A stretch of DNA of 64,000 nt from Kitasatospora phosalacinea (GTDB taxonomy: Bacteria > Actinomycetota > Actinomycetes > Streptomycetales > Streptomycetaceae), in assembly GCF_000716545.1 (NCBI RefSeq), contig NZ_JNWZ01000031.1, positions 9,295-73,294 on the forward strand. Reading direction: 5' to 3'. Positions 42,336 to 50,805 of this stretch are shown here, piece after piece (position 1 is the first letter of the stretch; each line of letters opens with the position of its first letter). Position numbers and translations under genes: made by a program. A model generated the notes under the pieces. That model made no database searches. It was not told the origin of the DNA and saw nothing but the letters and a program-made list of their open reading frames with translations.

Positions 42336-44585
42336 TCAGAGCGGGCCGTCGTGGCGGGCGCTGGAGCGCCAGTCCGCGGTGCGGACCAGGGACTCCAGGT
42401 GGGCCAGGCGGAACGGGCCCAGGCCGGGGTCGGCCAGCAGGGCGGCGACCAGCCCGGCCCAGGCGCCGCCCGGGCGGAACGGGACGGCCGGGTCGAGCGG
42501 CCGGGACGGGAAGCGCTCGCCGGTGGAGACGGCCACCGGCGGGGTGCGGTCGCCCGCGCGGACACCGAGCAGGGTGTCCGCGTCCTCGCCCGGCCCGGGG
42601 CGGACCGAGACCCGCACCTGCCCGTGGTGCGCCGCGACCAGGTACGTCACCAGGGACGGGTCGGCGCCGGGGGCGTGCCAGTGCTCGCCGTCCAGCAGCA
42701 GCAGCGCGCTGACCAGCTCGTGCCGGAAGTGCGGACGGGCCGAAACCCCGTTGTTCCAGGGGGCCTTGGACTTGGCGAGCAGCCCCGCCGGCGGGTCGCC
42801 GCCGTTGTCGCGCAGCTTCGCCTGGAACACCTCGTGGCACTTGCCGAGGTCGTGCAGCCGGGCGGCCAGCGCCACCGCCTCCCGCTGCGCCCCGCTCAGC
42901 CCCGGCAGTACGGCGGTGAGCGCCCGGGCCTCCTCCTCGGTCTCCCGCAGGTGCTGGTCGAGGCCCACCCACGCGGCGCACCCGGTCCCGGGCGGCGTGC
43001 GCCCGGCGAAGAGCGGCGGCACCGGCACCCGGCTGTCCGGCCGCCAGCCCAGCCCCGGCAGGTGGCCGCCGCCGGCCGCGTCCAGGGTCAGCACCGCCCC
43101 CGGGCGCAGGTCCGCCGTCCCGGCCCGCCGCCACCGGCCGTCGTCGCCGTCCCGCAGCCACGCCCCGCCGCCCGCGCCGCCCGCGCTGCCCCCGCCGCCC
43201 CCGCCGTCCGGGCCCGCCGCCGTCAGCAGGGCCGACACCTCGGCGAGCGGCGCCTCGCACTGCTCGGCCCGGCCGGGCTCCGGCTCGTCCTCCGCCGGAC
43301 GCCCCTGCCCGCCCCAGTCGCGCCAGGCCACGAAGACGGTGCGCCGCTCCTCGGCGCAGACCCACGGGGCCGCGTCGACCTGAGCGGCCCCGCGCCCGGT
43401 GTCGAACAGCGCCGCCAACTCCGCCCCGCCCAGCGCCGGGGCGGCCGGCGCCGGCTGTTCGACCGGGGCCAGGAACAGGTCGGCGGCGGTGACCGCCACC
43501 CCCTCGTGCGCCGCCAGCCACCGCGCCGCCTCCGGCCCGGCCCCGACCCCCTCCGGCGGGACGCACCACAGCAGTTCGCCGCCCTCCGGGTGCTCGCCGT
43601 ACCGGTCGCAGCGCCCGGCCCGCTGCACGACGGCGCTCCATGGCGCGAGCTCGGTGAACACGGTGCGGCCGGACAGGTCGGACCCGGCGTCCAGCGCCCG
43701 CGTCGCCACCAGGAACCCGTCCTCCGGCAACTCCCGTACCAGGGCCTGCCGTTCGGCGGAGCGCAGGTACGGGTGCAGCAGCACCACCGGCTGCCGCGGG
43801 TGTGCGGCGCGCAGCGCGGCGTGGACCTCGCGGGCCCGGCCGGGGGAGTCGAGCGCCGCGATGGTCCGGGTGCCGGGGCGGTGCGCCGCGCCGAGCGCCG
43901 CCACCAGCTCCGGCACGTACCGGGCCGGGTCCGGGCGCAGCCGCCGGACGGTGCGCCGCCCCGCCGGGGCGGCGTCCGGCGGGGGAGCGGCGCCGTCGCC
44001 GACGGCGGACATCCAGGTGCTGCCGGTCGGCGCCGTGGTGCCCAGCGCGTCGCGCAGCGCCTGCAGCCGCTCGCCGGTCGCCAGGCCGGGGCCCAGCAGG
44101 GGCGCCTCGTCGAACACCCAGTGGGCGTCGTTGTTGAGCAGCCCGAACGACACCGGCGCCATCGCCCGGGCGTCGGCGAAGCCGCGCATCAGCGCCCGGC
44201 TCAGCAGCACGTCGTGGGTGCCGACCAGGACCGCCGTCCGCTCGGGGTGCCGCCGCCAGGTGCCGTTCTGCCCGTCGGGCCCGGCCAGCAGGTGCAGGTC
44301 CACCCGCCCCGCGAGGCCCGGCCGGTCCAGCCAGCCGCCGATCCGGGCGTGCGTCCAGTCCGCCAGGCCGCCCTGCGGCAGCACGTACACCAGCCGCCGC
44401 GCGCCCGCCCCCGGCGACGCCACCGCCCGCCGGTACAGCCACGCCAGCACGACCCCCGCCGTCTTCCCGCCCCCCGACGGCACCCGCACCCGCTCCGGCA
44501 GCCCGTCCGCCGCGAGCGCCCGCTGGTAGCCGTACGGGCGGTGCCCGGTCGCCGTGCGGAAGAACTCCTCGAACCCCTGCACCAT
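42336..44585 (-). CDS. cas3: Orphan Cas3-like helicase-HD nuclease, type I-G (I-U) architecture
   Basis: A 749-residue protein with an N-terminal superfamily 2 helicase and a C-terminal HD domain, the order seen in type I-G Cas3. Walker A is SGGGKTA (37-43), Walker B is VFDEAP (157-162; DEAP instead of DEAH), motif III region is TWMSAV and motif VI is QRAGRCDR (321-328). HD residues are H578/D579 in RLHDLGKCH, H622 in FRHELVSAL, H653/H654 in VAAHHGQV, and a last Asp in TADWRSSA. A Gly-rich insert (460-475) separates the halves. No csb1, csb2, csx17, cas1, cas2 or repeat array is seen in this window. It diverges from photolyase. It may be a relic or have a repair or defence role of its own. 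Confidence 0.85.
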   Translation of the reverse strand: MVQGFEEFFRTATGHRPYGYQRALAADGLPERVRVPSGGGKTAGVVLAWLYRRAVASPGAGARRLVYVLPQGGLADWTHARIGGWLDRPGLAGRVDLHLLAGPDGQNGTWRRHPERTAVLVGTHDVLLSRALMRGFADARAMAPVSFGLLNNDAHWVFDEAPLLGPGLATGERLQALRDALGTTAPTGSTWMSAVGDGAAPPPDAAPAGRRTVRRLRPDPARYVPELVAALGAAHRPGTRTIAALDSPGRAREVHAALRAAHPRQPVVLLHPYLRSAERQALVRELPEDGFLVATRALDAGSDLSGRTVFTELAPWSAVVQRAGRCDRYGEHPEGGELLWCVPPEGVGAGPEAARWLAAHEGVAVTAADLFLAPVEQPAPAAPALGGAELAALFDTGRGAAQVDAAPWVCAEERRTVFVAWRDWGGQGRPAEDEPEPGRAEQCEAPLAEVSALLTAAGPDGGGGGGSAGGAGGGAWLRDGDDGRWRRAGTADLRPGAVLTLDAAGGGHLPGLGWRPDSRVPVPPLFAGRTPPGTGCAAWVGLDQHLRETEEEARALTAVLPGLSGAQREAVALAARLHDLGKCHEVFQAKLRDNGGDPPAGLLAKSKAPWNNGVSARPHFRHELVSALLLLDGEHWHAPGADPSLVTYLVAAHHGQVRVSVRPGPGEDADTLLGVRAGDRTPPVAVSTGERFPSRPLDPAVPFRPGGAWAGLVAALLADPGLGPFRLAHLESLVRTADWRSSARHDGPL

Positions 44586-44806
44586 CCACGTCCCCCTCGT
44601 CGTCTGCGGACCCCGACTCTAGGCCGCCGCACGGACGGCGCGGGCGACGCCGGGTCAGGCCGCCGCGCGGTCGCACCCATCCGTCCCGCCGCCAGATCCG
44701 AAGACGACACGGGGACGCCCGTCCCCGCCGCAGACCGCCCGGCGTACGAACATTGACAGATCGTCATGTCGACACCGGGAAGCCTCCCCGCACCGAAAGC
44801 AGCACC

Positions 44807-46153
44807 ATGACACTCGCCATCGTCCTGTTCACCCAGGACCTGCGCCTGCACGACAACCCCGCCCTGTACGCCGCCCGGGCCGGCGCCGACCGGGTGGTGC
44901 CGCTGTTCGTCACCGACCCGGCCGTCGCCGCCGCCGGCTTCGCCGCCCCCAACCGGGCCGCGTTCCTGGCCGGCTGCCTCGCCGACCTCGACGCCGGCCT
45001 GCGCCGGATCGGCGGGCGGCTGCTGGTGCGCGAGGGCGACACCGCCGAGCAGACCGCGAGGCTCGCCGCCGAGACCGGCGCGGCGAGCGTCCACGTCGCC
45101 GCCGGGGTCAGCGGGTACGCCCGGCGGCGCGAGCAGCGGCTGCGCCGGGCGCTGGGGGAGCGGCTGCGGGTGCACGAGGGCTCGCTGACGGCCGTCCCGC
45201 CCGGCGCCGTCCGGCCCGCCGGGCGGGACCACTACGCCGTCTTCACCCCCTACCAGCGGGCCTGGCAGCAGACCGCCCGCCGCGCCCCGCTGCCCCGGCC
45301 GCGCGCCCTGGACACCCCCGAGGGCCCGGCCGGCGCGGCCCTGCCCACCGCGACGCCCACCGCCCGCAGCCTGCCCGACCCCGGCGAGAGCGCCGCCCGC
45401 CGCGCCTGGCAGCGCTGGCGCGGCGATCACTACGCCGACCTGCACGACGCCCTCGCCGCCGACGGCACCTCGCACCTCTCCCCGTACCTGCACTTCGGCT
45501 GCCTGTCCGCCAACGAACTCGTCCACCTCGCCGAACGCCGAGGCGGCGACGGCGCCGAGGCCTTCGTCCGGCAACTCGTCTGGCGCGACTTCCACCACCA
45601 GGTCCTGGCCGCCCGCCCCGACGCCGCCCACGCCGACTACCGGACCCGCCACGACGACTGGCGCGCGGACCCGGACGAGTTCGCCGCCTGGTGCGAGGGC
45701 CGCACCGGCTTCCCGATCGTCGACGCCGGCATGCGCCAGCTCGCCGAGACCGGCTGGATGCACAACCGGGCCCGGCTGCTCACCGCCAGCTTCCTCGCCA
45801 AGTCCCTCTACCAGGACTGGCGCCCGGGCGCCGCGCACTTCCTGCACCACCTGGTCGACGGCGACCTCGCCAACAACCAGCTCAACTGGCAGTGGGTCGC
45901 CGGGACGGGCACCGACACCCGCCCCAACCGCGTCCTCAACCCGCTCGCCCAGGCCGACCGGTACGACCCCGACGGCGCCTACGTCCGCCGCTGGGTGCCC
46001 GAACTCGCCCACCTCCCCGGCCGCGAGATCCACCGCCCCTGGCGGTCCGCCCGCCGCCCCGCCGACTACCCCCCGCCGCTGATCGCCCCCGACACCACCG
46101 GCCACCGCCTGCGCGCCGCCCGCCTCCCGCAGGGCCCGCCGCCGGGCGCCTGA
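44807..46153 (+). CDS. phr: Deoxyribodipyrimidine photolyase
   Basis: A 448-residue class I CPD photolyase that repairs UV dimers with blue light. The antenna-binding Rossmann domain begins IVLFTQDLRLHDNPAL. The FAD half has SHLSPYLHFGCLSANEL, FVRQLVWRDFHHQVLA, GFPIVDAGMRQLAETGWMHNRARLL and DGDLANNQLNWQWVAGTGTD. The Trp residues of the electron chain and the Asn of the flavin site are in these motifs. ATG 44807 is chosen; a TTG at 44753 is in frame but is more likely the -35 box TTGACA. It is divergent from the Cas3-like gene across about 220 bp. Confidence 0.95.
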   Translation: MTLAIVLFTQDLRLHDNPALYAARAGADRVVPLFVTDPAVAAAGFAAPNRAAFLAGCLADLDAGLRRIGGRLLVREGDTAEQTARLAAETGAASVHVAAGVSGYARRREQRLRRALGERLRVHEGSLTAVPPGAVRPAGRDHYAVFTPYQRAWQQTARRAPLPRPRALDTPEGPAGAALPTATPTARSLPDPGESAARRAWQRWRGDHYADLHDALAADGTSHLSPYLHFGCLSANELVHLAERRGGDGAEAFVRQLVWRDFHHQVLAARPDAAHADYRTRHDDWRADPDEFAAWCEGRTGFPIVDAGMRQLAETGWMHNRARLLTASFLAKSLYQDWRPGAAHFLHHLVDGDLANNQLNWQWVAGTGTDTRPNRVLNPLAQADRYDPDGAYVRRWVPELAHLPGREIHRPWRSARRPADYPPPLIAPDTTGHRLRAARLPQGPPPGA

Positions 46154-46162
46154 GCGCCGCGG

Positions 46163-46178
46163 GGGCCGTCGAGACGGC
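46163..46178. terminator. Hairpin between convergent phr and VOC genes
   Basis: GGCCGTC-GA-GACGGCC at 46163-46178, between two stops only 35 bp apart. It could end transcription from both sides. Confidence 0.45.
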
Positions 46179-46187
46179 CGGGCCCGG

Positions 46188-46976
46188 TCAAGGGCCGGGC
46201 GTCATCAGGACGAAGTCCGCGCCGGACGGGTCGGTGCAGACGGCCATCCGCCCGATGCCCGGGGCGGTCTCCGGGCCCATGACGACCAGGCCGCCCCGGG
46301 CGCCGACGGTGGCGGCCGCCGCGTCGCAGTCGAGGACGGCGAAGACCGGGTGCCAGGCGGGGGTGCCCCGGGAGAGGGTGAGTTCGGCCGGGCCGACCTG
46401 GAGGACGCCGCCGTGCATCCGCTCGGGGGGCTGCCCGGCGGGGGTGACGATGGTGTACGTGCCGGAGCCGCCCGGCATCGGGGTGTCCTGGTGCCACCAG
46501 CCGAACACCGTCTCGTAGAAGGCGAGCGCGCCGGCCGCGTCGGTGGTGTACAGCTCCGTCCAGCACAGGCCGCCGGGGCCGTCGACGGCGGCCAGGCCGC
46601 CCGCCCTCCCCGGCGTCCAGACCGCGAACCGGCCGCCCTGCGGATCGGTGAACTGGGCCAGCGAGGCCCAGCCGGCCACGTCGCGGGGCTCGACCCGGAC
46701 GGTGCCGCCCGCGCGCAGGACGGAGGCGGCCGTCTCGTGGACGTCCGGGGTGAAGAAGTGGACCATCCAGGCCGAGCGGGCGCCGCGCTCGGTGAGCGGG
46801 CCGATGCCGCCCGCGACCCGGCCGTCGGCGGTGGCCAGCAGGAAGTCCTCCGCGCCCTCCGGGTGCTCGAACTCCCAGCCCAGCACCGGGCCGTAGAACG
46901 CGGACGCGGCGGCGACGTCGGGCGCGCCCAGATCCAGCCAGCACGGCGAGCCGGGCACGAAATCGGTGGTGATCAC
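46188..46976 (-). CDS. VOC family protein with two glyoxalase-like domains
   Basis: A 262-residue protein made of two vicinal-oxygen-chelate domains: 1-125 (CWLDLGAPDVAAASAFYGPVLGWEF, ending AQFTDPQGGRFAVW) and 132-262 (CWTELYTTDAAGALAFYETVFGWWH, ending AVCTDPSGADFVLM). This arrangement is common in actinobacterial hydroxylase-like (27 kDa antigen CFP30B) proteins. The usual metal-binding residues are only partly kept, so it may bind rather than convert its ligand. GTG 46976 follows GGGAGGA. Confidence 0.9.
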   Translation of the reverse strand: MITTDFVPGSPCWLDLGAPDVAAASAFYGPVLGWEFEHPEGAEDFLLATADGRVAGGIGPLTERGARSAWMVHFFTPDVHETAASVLRAGGTVRVEPRDVAGWASLAQFTDPQGGRFAVWTPGRAGGLAAVDGPGGLCWTELYTTDAAGALAFYETVFGWWHQDTPMPGGSGTYTIVTPAGQPPERMHGGVLQVGPAELTLSRGTPAWHPVFAVLDCDAAAATVGARGGLVVMGPETAPGIGRMAVCTDPSGADFVLMTPGP

Positions 46977-47289
46977 GGCGTCCTCCCTTGTCCGGGCACT
47001 CCCTCCCAGCCTGGCACCCGCTCGCGCCGCCCGCGTTCCGGCGGACCGGACCGAGGGAGACCGAGGGGAAGCCGAGAGGAAGGGGCGGCCGGCGGTACCG
47101 CCAACCGGAGTAAATCCTGTGCAGATCGTCGGCCCGGGCAGCGAATTCGGCCGTCGAACGGATCACTGCCATGACATTTCGCGGAAATTCCTCCGCCCAG
47201 CCGCTAAATCGTCACCTGGAACAGGGTTGCCGCCGGAGTAAACGGGCAGGGGCCCGCATACCCCAGCGATCCCGGAGAAAGGCAACAGA
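46977..47289. other. Promoter region of the STAS gene
   Basis: Intergenic, about 310 bp, no gene. It contains the perfect palindrome GGCGGTACCGCC (47091-47102) and the decamer CCGGAGTAAA twice, at 47105-47114 and 47231-47240. No clear -10/-35 pair is visible, which is compatible with an alternative sigma factor. Confidence 0.4.
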
Positions 47290-47709
47290 GTGGCACTGAG
47301 CGTGAGCTACGGGGAGCGATACGGCTGGACAGTGGTCCAGGTGGCCGGCGAGGTGGACATCAGCGGAGTCGCCGCCCTCCGGGAACGCCTCCAGCGACTG
47401 GTCACCGACGGCTGCCTGCGGATGGTGGTCGACATCAGCCGGGTCGACTTCTGCGACTCCACGGGCTTCGCCGTCCTGGTGGCCACCCGTCGCATGCTGT
47501 CCTCCCGCGACGGACAGCTGCGACTGGTCCTGCCAGGACCCGACGTCCACACCCGCAAGATCCTCCAGCTGTTCGGGATCGAGCGGATCTTCGACGTCCA
47601 CGACTCGGTGGACGAGGCGCTCGCCGACCTGCGCGAGCCCGTACTGACCGCGGAGGCCGCCGACGCCGTCCCCCGCCCCCGCGAAGGGACCCACGCCACC
47701 ACCGACTGA
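47290..47709 (+). CDS. STAS-domain anti-sigma factor antagonist
   Basis: A 139-residue anti-anti-sigma protein (SpoIIAA/RsbV/BldG class). TVVQVAGEVDISGVAALRERL opens the STAS fold. The regulatory Ser57 lies in DFCDSTGFAVLVATRR; phosphorylation there by a partner kinase would block binding to the anti-sigma factor. The C-terminal 20 residues are an Ala/Pro-rich tail. GTG 47290 follows GGAGAAAGG. No RsbW-like kinase is adjacent. PP2C phosphatases at 25091 and 61397 are possible activators. It is convergent with the sigma-CAP gene. Confidence 0.9.
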   Translation: MALSVSYGERYGWTVVQVAGEVDISGVAALRERLQRLVTDGCLRMVVDISRVDFCDSTGFAVLVATRRMLSSRDGQLRLVLPGPDVHTRKILQLFGIERIFDVHDSVDEALADLREPVLTAEAADAVPRPREGTHATTD

Positions 47710-47774
47710 CCGCGCGGGCGGAGAGCGGCGGGCGGAGCAACCCCGGGCGGACGGCACCGTCGGCGGCGACGGCG

Positions 47775-49460
47775 TCAGCGCGGCGTACCGAAGTCCTGCG
47801 TCCACCAAGGCCCACCGGCGCCCAGGTGGACCCCCACCCCGAGCTCGGTGAACTTGCAGTTCAGGATGTTCGCCCGGTGACCCGGGCTGTTCATCCAACT
47901 GTCCATCACCGCGGCCGCGTCCTTCTGACCGCGCGCGATGTTCTCACCCCAGCCGCTCCACGCGTACCCGACGGCGTCGATCCGCTGCTGCGGACCGGCG
48001 CCGTCCGGGTTGGTGTGGTCGAAGAAGTTCCGCGCCGCCATGTCCTCGGAGTGCCGCAGCGCCGCCGTCGCCAGCTTCGCGTCCGCCGTCACCGGCCCGC
48101 ACCCCGCCTTCGCGCGCTCCGCGTTGACCAGCTCCAGCACCTGCTGCGCCTGGTCCGCCGAACGCTTCGCCGCCGCGGAGGCGGCCGGGGCGGACGACGA
48201 CGGCGCCGACGGGACCGCGGGGGCGGCCGGCGCGCTCGCCTCCCGCACCGTCGGCGAGGGCGACCCGCCGGCGGACGCGGACGGCGAGGGGGACGGCGAA
48301 GGGGACGGGAGGGCGGCGGCCGAGGAGACGGCGGGGGACGCGGCGGGGGCGGGCGCGCCGCCCTCCGTCGGCTCCACCAGCGCCGCCGCGGACGCCGGCG
48401 CCGGCTCGGCCGCGTCCACCGCGGGCGGCGCGTCCGACCCGCCGGCCGCCACCAGCAGCCCCGCCACCACCGCCACCGCGGCCACCACCCCGCCGCCCAG
48501 CAGCGCCGGACGGGGCCCGCGCCGCCGCGCCCGCCGCCGGCCGTGCCGGGAGGCCGCCGCCCGGTGCGAACCACCGCCCCCGGCGGACCCCCGCCGGTGC
48601 GCGGCCCGCCCGGCGCCGCCGGGCGGCGGGGCGTCCGGGTACCCGGCGGCGTCCAGCCGCAGACCGTCCGGCAGCGGCACCATCGCCAGCCCCGCCAGCA
48701 GCCCCTCCGCCGGGACCAGGCCGCGGCGCTGCTGCTCGCACACCGCGCACTCCCGCACATGCCGCCCGATCCGCTTGCGCCACAGCGGGCCGGGCACGCC
48801 GTTCCAGCCCGCCGTCAGCTCCGCCAGCCACGGACAGCCCGGCACCGCGGCCAGCGCCCGGACCACCACCCGGGCCGCCTGCAACTGCCCCTTCATCCGC
48901 TGCACCCGCACCGCCGCGTGCTGCGGCGACACCTCCAGCGCCGCCGCCAGCTCGGCCCGGGACAGCTCGCCCGCCGCCTCCAGCCACCACAGCGACAGCA
49001 GCTCGCGGTCCGTGCCGTCCAGCCAGCGCGTCGCCTCCGCGACCTCGCGGCGCTGCTCCGACAGGCCCAGCCGGACGATCGTCAGGCCCACGAAGTCCGC
49101 CGCCGGATCGGCCACCGCCGCCGGGTCGGGCAGCGCGTCCACCGCGCCCGCGCCCGCGTCCCGGAACCGCCGCCGCACCTGGTTCAGCGCGATCGCCACC
49201 AGCCAGCTGCGGAACCCCGCCGGATCGCGCAGCGCCCCCAGGCCGTCCACGGCCCGCAGCATCGTCTCCTGCACCACGTCGTCGGTGTCCGGGTGGCCCG
49301 AGAGGGCCCGGCCCACCACGTTGTACACCAGCGGCAGGTGCCCGCCGACCAGCTCCGCCACCGCCTGCCGGTCCCCGCGCTGCGCCCGCCCGACCAGCGC
49401 CGCCGCCCGCCCACTGTCCACTGCCCGGTCCGTCCTCGTGTTCTCGCGTCCTGCCCTCAC
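47775..49460 (-). CDS. ECF-like sigma factor fused to zinc motif, transmembrane helix and extracellular CAP domain
   Basis: A 561-residue fusion. Sigma region 2 (about 20-100) includes HPDTDDVVQETMLRAV and FRSWLVAIALNQVRRRF; region 4 (about 140-200) includes LSRAELAAALEVSPQHAAVRVQR. H234-x3-C238-x2-C241 matches the core of zinc anti-sigma motifs. A basic stretch precedes one helix (319-340), then a Ser/Pro/Ala linker, then a CAP/SCP domain (433-561) with RHSEDMAARNFFDH, GWGENIARG and SPGHRANIL. The domain His and Glu residues are kept. Sigma part inside and CAP part outside make a single-chain sensor plausible. GTG 49460 is the most likely start; upstream in-frame codons have no homology. Confidence 0.85.
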   Translation of the reverse strand: MRAGRENTRTDRAVDSGRAAALVGRAQRGDRQAVAELVGGHLPLVYNVVGRALSGHPDTDDVVQETMLRAVDGLGALRDPAGFRSWLVAIALNQVRRRFRDAGAGAVDALPDPAAVADPAADFVGLTIVRLGLSEQRREVAEATRWLDGTDRELLSLWWLEAAGELSRAELAAALEVSPQHAAVRVQRMKGQLQAARVVVRALAAVPGCPWLAELTAGWNGVPGPLWRKRIGRHVRECAVCEQQRRGLVPAEGLLAGLAMVPLPDGLRLDAAGYPDAPPPGGAGRAAHRRGSAGGGGSHRAAASRHGRRRARRRGPRPALLGGGVVAAVAVVAGLLVAAGGSDAPPAVDAAEPAPASAAALVEPTEGGAPAPAASPAVSSAAALPSPSPSPSPSASAGGSPSPTVREASAPAAPAVPSAPSSSAPAASAAAKRSADQAQQVLELVNAERAKAGCGPVTADAKLATAALRHSEDMAARNFFDHTNPDGAGPQQRIDAVGYAWSGWGENIARGQKDAAAVMDSWMNSPGHRANILNCKFTELGVGVHLGAGGPWWTQDFGTPR

Positions 49461-49617
49461 ACCCTCGGAGATCCACCGGCCGCCCGCGGATAACGAGAAG
49501 CGGACGACGAGAATTCGGACCACCGCGACGCGGACCGCCACGGTGCGGGCCGCCGGGGTGCGGGCCGGACCTCCCGGCAGGGGCGAAGCATAGTGAGCCC
49601 GCCCCGGTGACGACGAA

Positions 49618-49647
49618 GCCCGCGCGTCCGGAGTCGGACGCGCGGGC
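49618..49647 (-). terminator. Hairpin after the transglycosylase gene
   Basis: GCCCGCGCGTCC (49618-49629), 6-nt loop, GGACGCGCGGGC (49636-49647): a perfect 12-bp stem 22 bp beyond the stop, read leftward. Confidence 0.7.
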
Positions 49648-49668
49648 CGGGAACGCCTTCGGCGCCCG

Positions 49669-50391
49669 TCAGTACCAGTGGTGGGACTGCCAGAACGACC
49701 AGGCGCCGCACGGGCTGCCGTAGCGGCTGTTCATGTAGTTCAGGCCCCACTTGATCTGGGTGGCGGGGTTGGTGCGCCAGTCCGCGCCGGCGGTGGCCAT
49801 CTTGGAGCCGGGCAGCGCCTGGACCAGGCCGTAGGCGCCGGAGGAGGCGTTGGTGGCGGTGTAGTTCCAGCCGCTCTCCCGGGTGACGATCTGGCTGAAG
49901 CACTGGAACTGGGCGTCGTCGCCGATGATCTGGCGGGCGATTTCCTGGACCGACCCGGACGGGACGGCGGCCAGCGGGCTCTGCGCGGCGGCCTGGTTCG
50001 CCTGCTGCTTGGCGGCCTTGGTCTCGGCCGCCTTGTCCGCCGCGGCCTTGTCCGCCGCCGCCTTGTCCTCGGCGGCCTTGGTGGCCTTGTCCGCGTCGGC
50101 CTTGGCCTGGGCGTCCGCCGCGGCCTTCTGCCGGGCGGCCTCCTCGGCGGCCTTCCTCGCGGCGGTGTCGGCGGAGACCTGCTGGGCGTCGGCCTGGCGG
50201 ACGATGCCGTCGCTGACGTTCTGGGCCTGCGCGCCGGTGGGGGCGTCCGCGAGCAGCGTGGCGCTCGCGACGTCGACCGTCTGGACGGCGCCCTTGCCCT
50301 CGCTGCCGGCCGCCGCGCCCACCACGGCACCGACGGCGGTCACCGCGGTGGCGGAGACGACAGCGACGCTCCGGACCGAGATCCGCGTCAC
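49669..50391 (-). CDS. Secreted transglycosylase-like protein
   Basis: A 240-residue wall hydrolase. GTG 50391 follows GGAAGGAAAG. The signal peptide is about 1-30 (SVRSVAVVSATAVTAVGAVVGAAAG). A long Ala/Lys/Asp-rich coiled coil occupies about 70-145 (repeated KAAADKAAADKAA). The C-terminal SLT-like domain has FQCFSQIVTRESGWNYTATN with the catalytic Glu in RESGW. It continues SSGAYGLVQALPGSKMA, INPATQ-type WGLNYMNSRYGSPCGAWSFW, and ends HHWY. This matches the actinobacterial transglycosylase group found with Rpf proteins; it would cleave peptidoglycan glycans. Confidence 0.9.
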   Translation of the reverse strand: MTRISVRSVAVVSATAVTAVGAVVGAAAGSEGKGAVQTVDVASATLLADAPTGAQAQNVSDGIVRQADAQQVSADTAARKAAEEAARQKAAADAQAKADADKATKAAEDKAAADKAAADKAAETKAAKQQANQAAAQSPLAAVPSGSVQEIARQIIGDDAQFQCFSQIVTRESGWNYTATNASSGAYGLVQALPGSKMATAGADWRTNPATQIKWGLNYMNSRYGSPCGAWSFWQSHHWY

Positions 50392-50805
50392 ATGCTTTCC
50401 TTCCGGAGTCACCCGGCGCGTGACCGTCCGAGCGGATATCCACCCCGGTCGCTGGCCTCCGTCGAACACCGGTCACGGGGAGGCGCTGGCTCGGCCGCCC
50501 CCCGGACGTCCGGACGGCGGCAGGACCGAGCGGCGCACGGCTCTGCGGTGGTGCCGGTCGCCCCTCCGACCCCGACCGGGGCCCGTGGACGTGTGCAGGG
50601 CCGTACGCGGGGCCTGACGCCGATTCACCCTGCCGCACCCGGGTGCGTCCACGCAATCGCCTGCGCCGTGGCACATCTCACAGAAGCGGGACCTTCGGGA
50701 CGCACGGTGGGCGGTCCGTGACGCCCCGTCAGCTCGGGAGGGGGAGGAGGAGGCTCCGGGTCCGCGGCCCGGCTCCCGGCTCCCGGCCCCGAACTCCCGT
50801 GCCGG
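50392..50805. other. Intergenic between transglycosylase and permease
   Basis: About 410 bp. It holds the transglycosylase leader (read leftward) and the downstream end of the permease gene. CCCGTG-ccggt-CACGGG at 50796-50812 could terminate the permease transcript. I looked for a c-di-AMP riboswitch and did not find its conserved core. No gene is seen. Confidence 0.4.

Noticed and set aside
41921..44806. CRISPR array or further cas genes next to the Cas3-like gene
   Set aside because: No regularly spaced repeat of 25-40 bp with unique spacers is visible on either side, and the neighbours are a sigma-like membrane protein and photolyase.
44753..44806. TTG 44753 as the photolyase start
   Set aside because: The added 18 residues are not conserved-looking and TTGACA there fits a -35 box better; ATG 44807 begins the known fold.
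50392..50730. c-di-AMP (ydaO) riboswitch in front of the transglycosylase
   Set aside because: A GGTGAATCGGC-like stretch occurs, but the conserved CCCGAACCCGTCAGCTAAC-type end and paired domains are missing.
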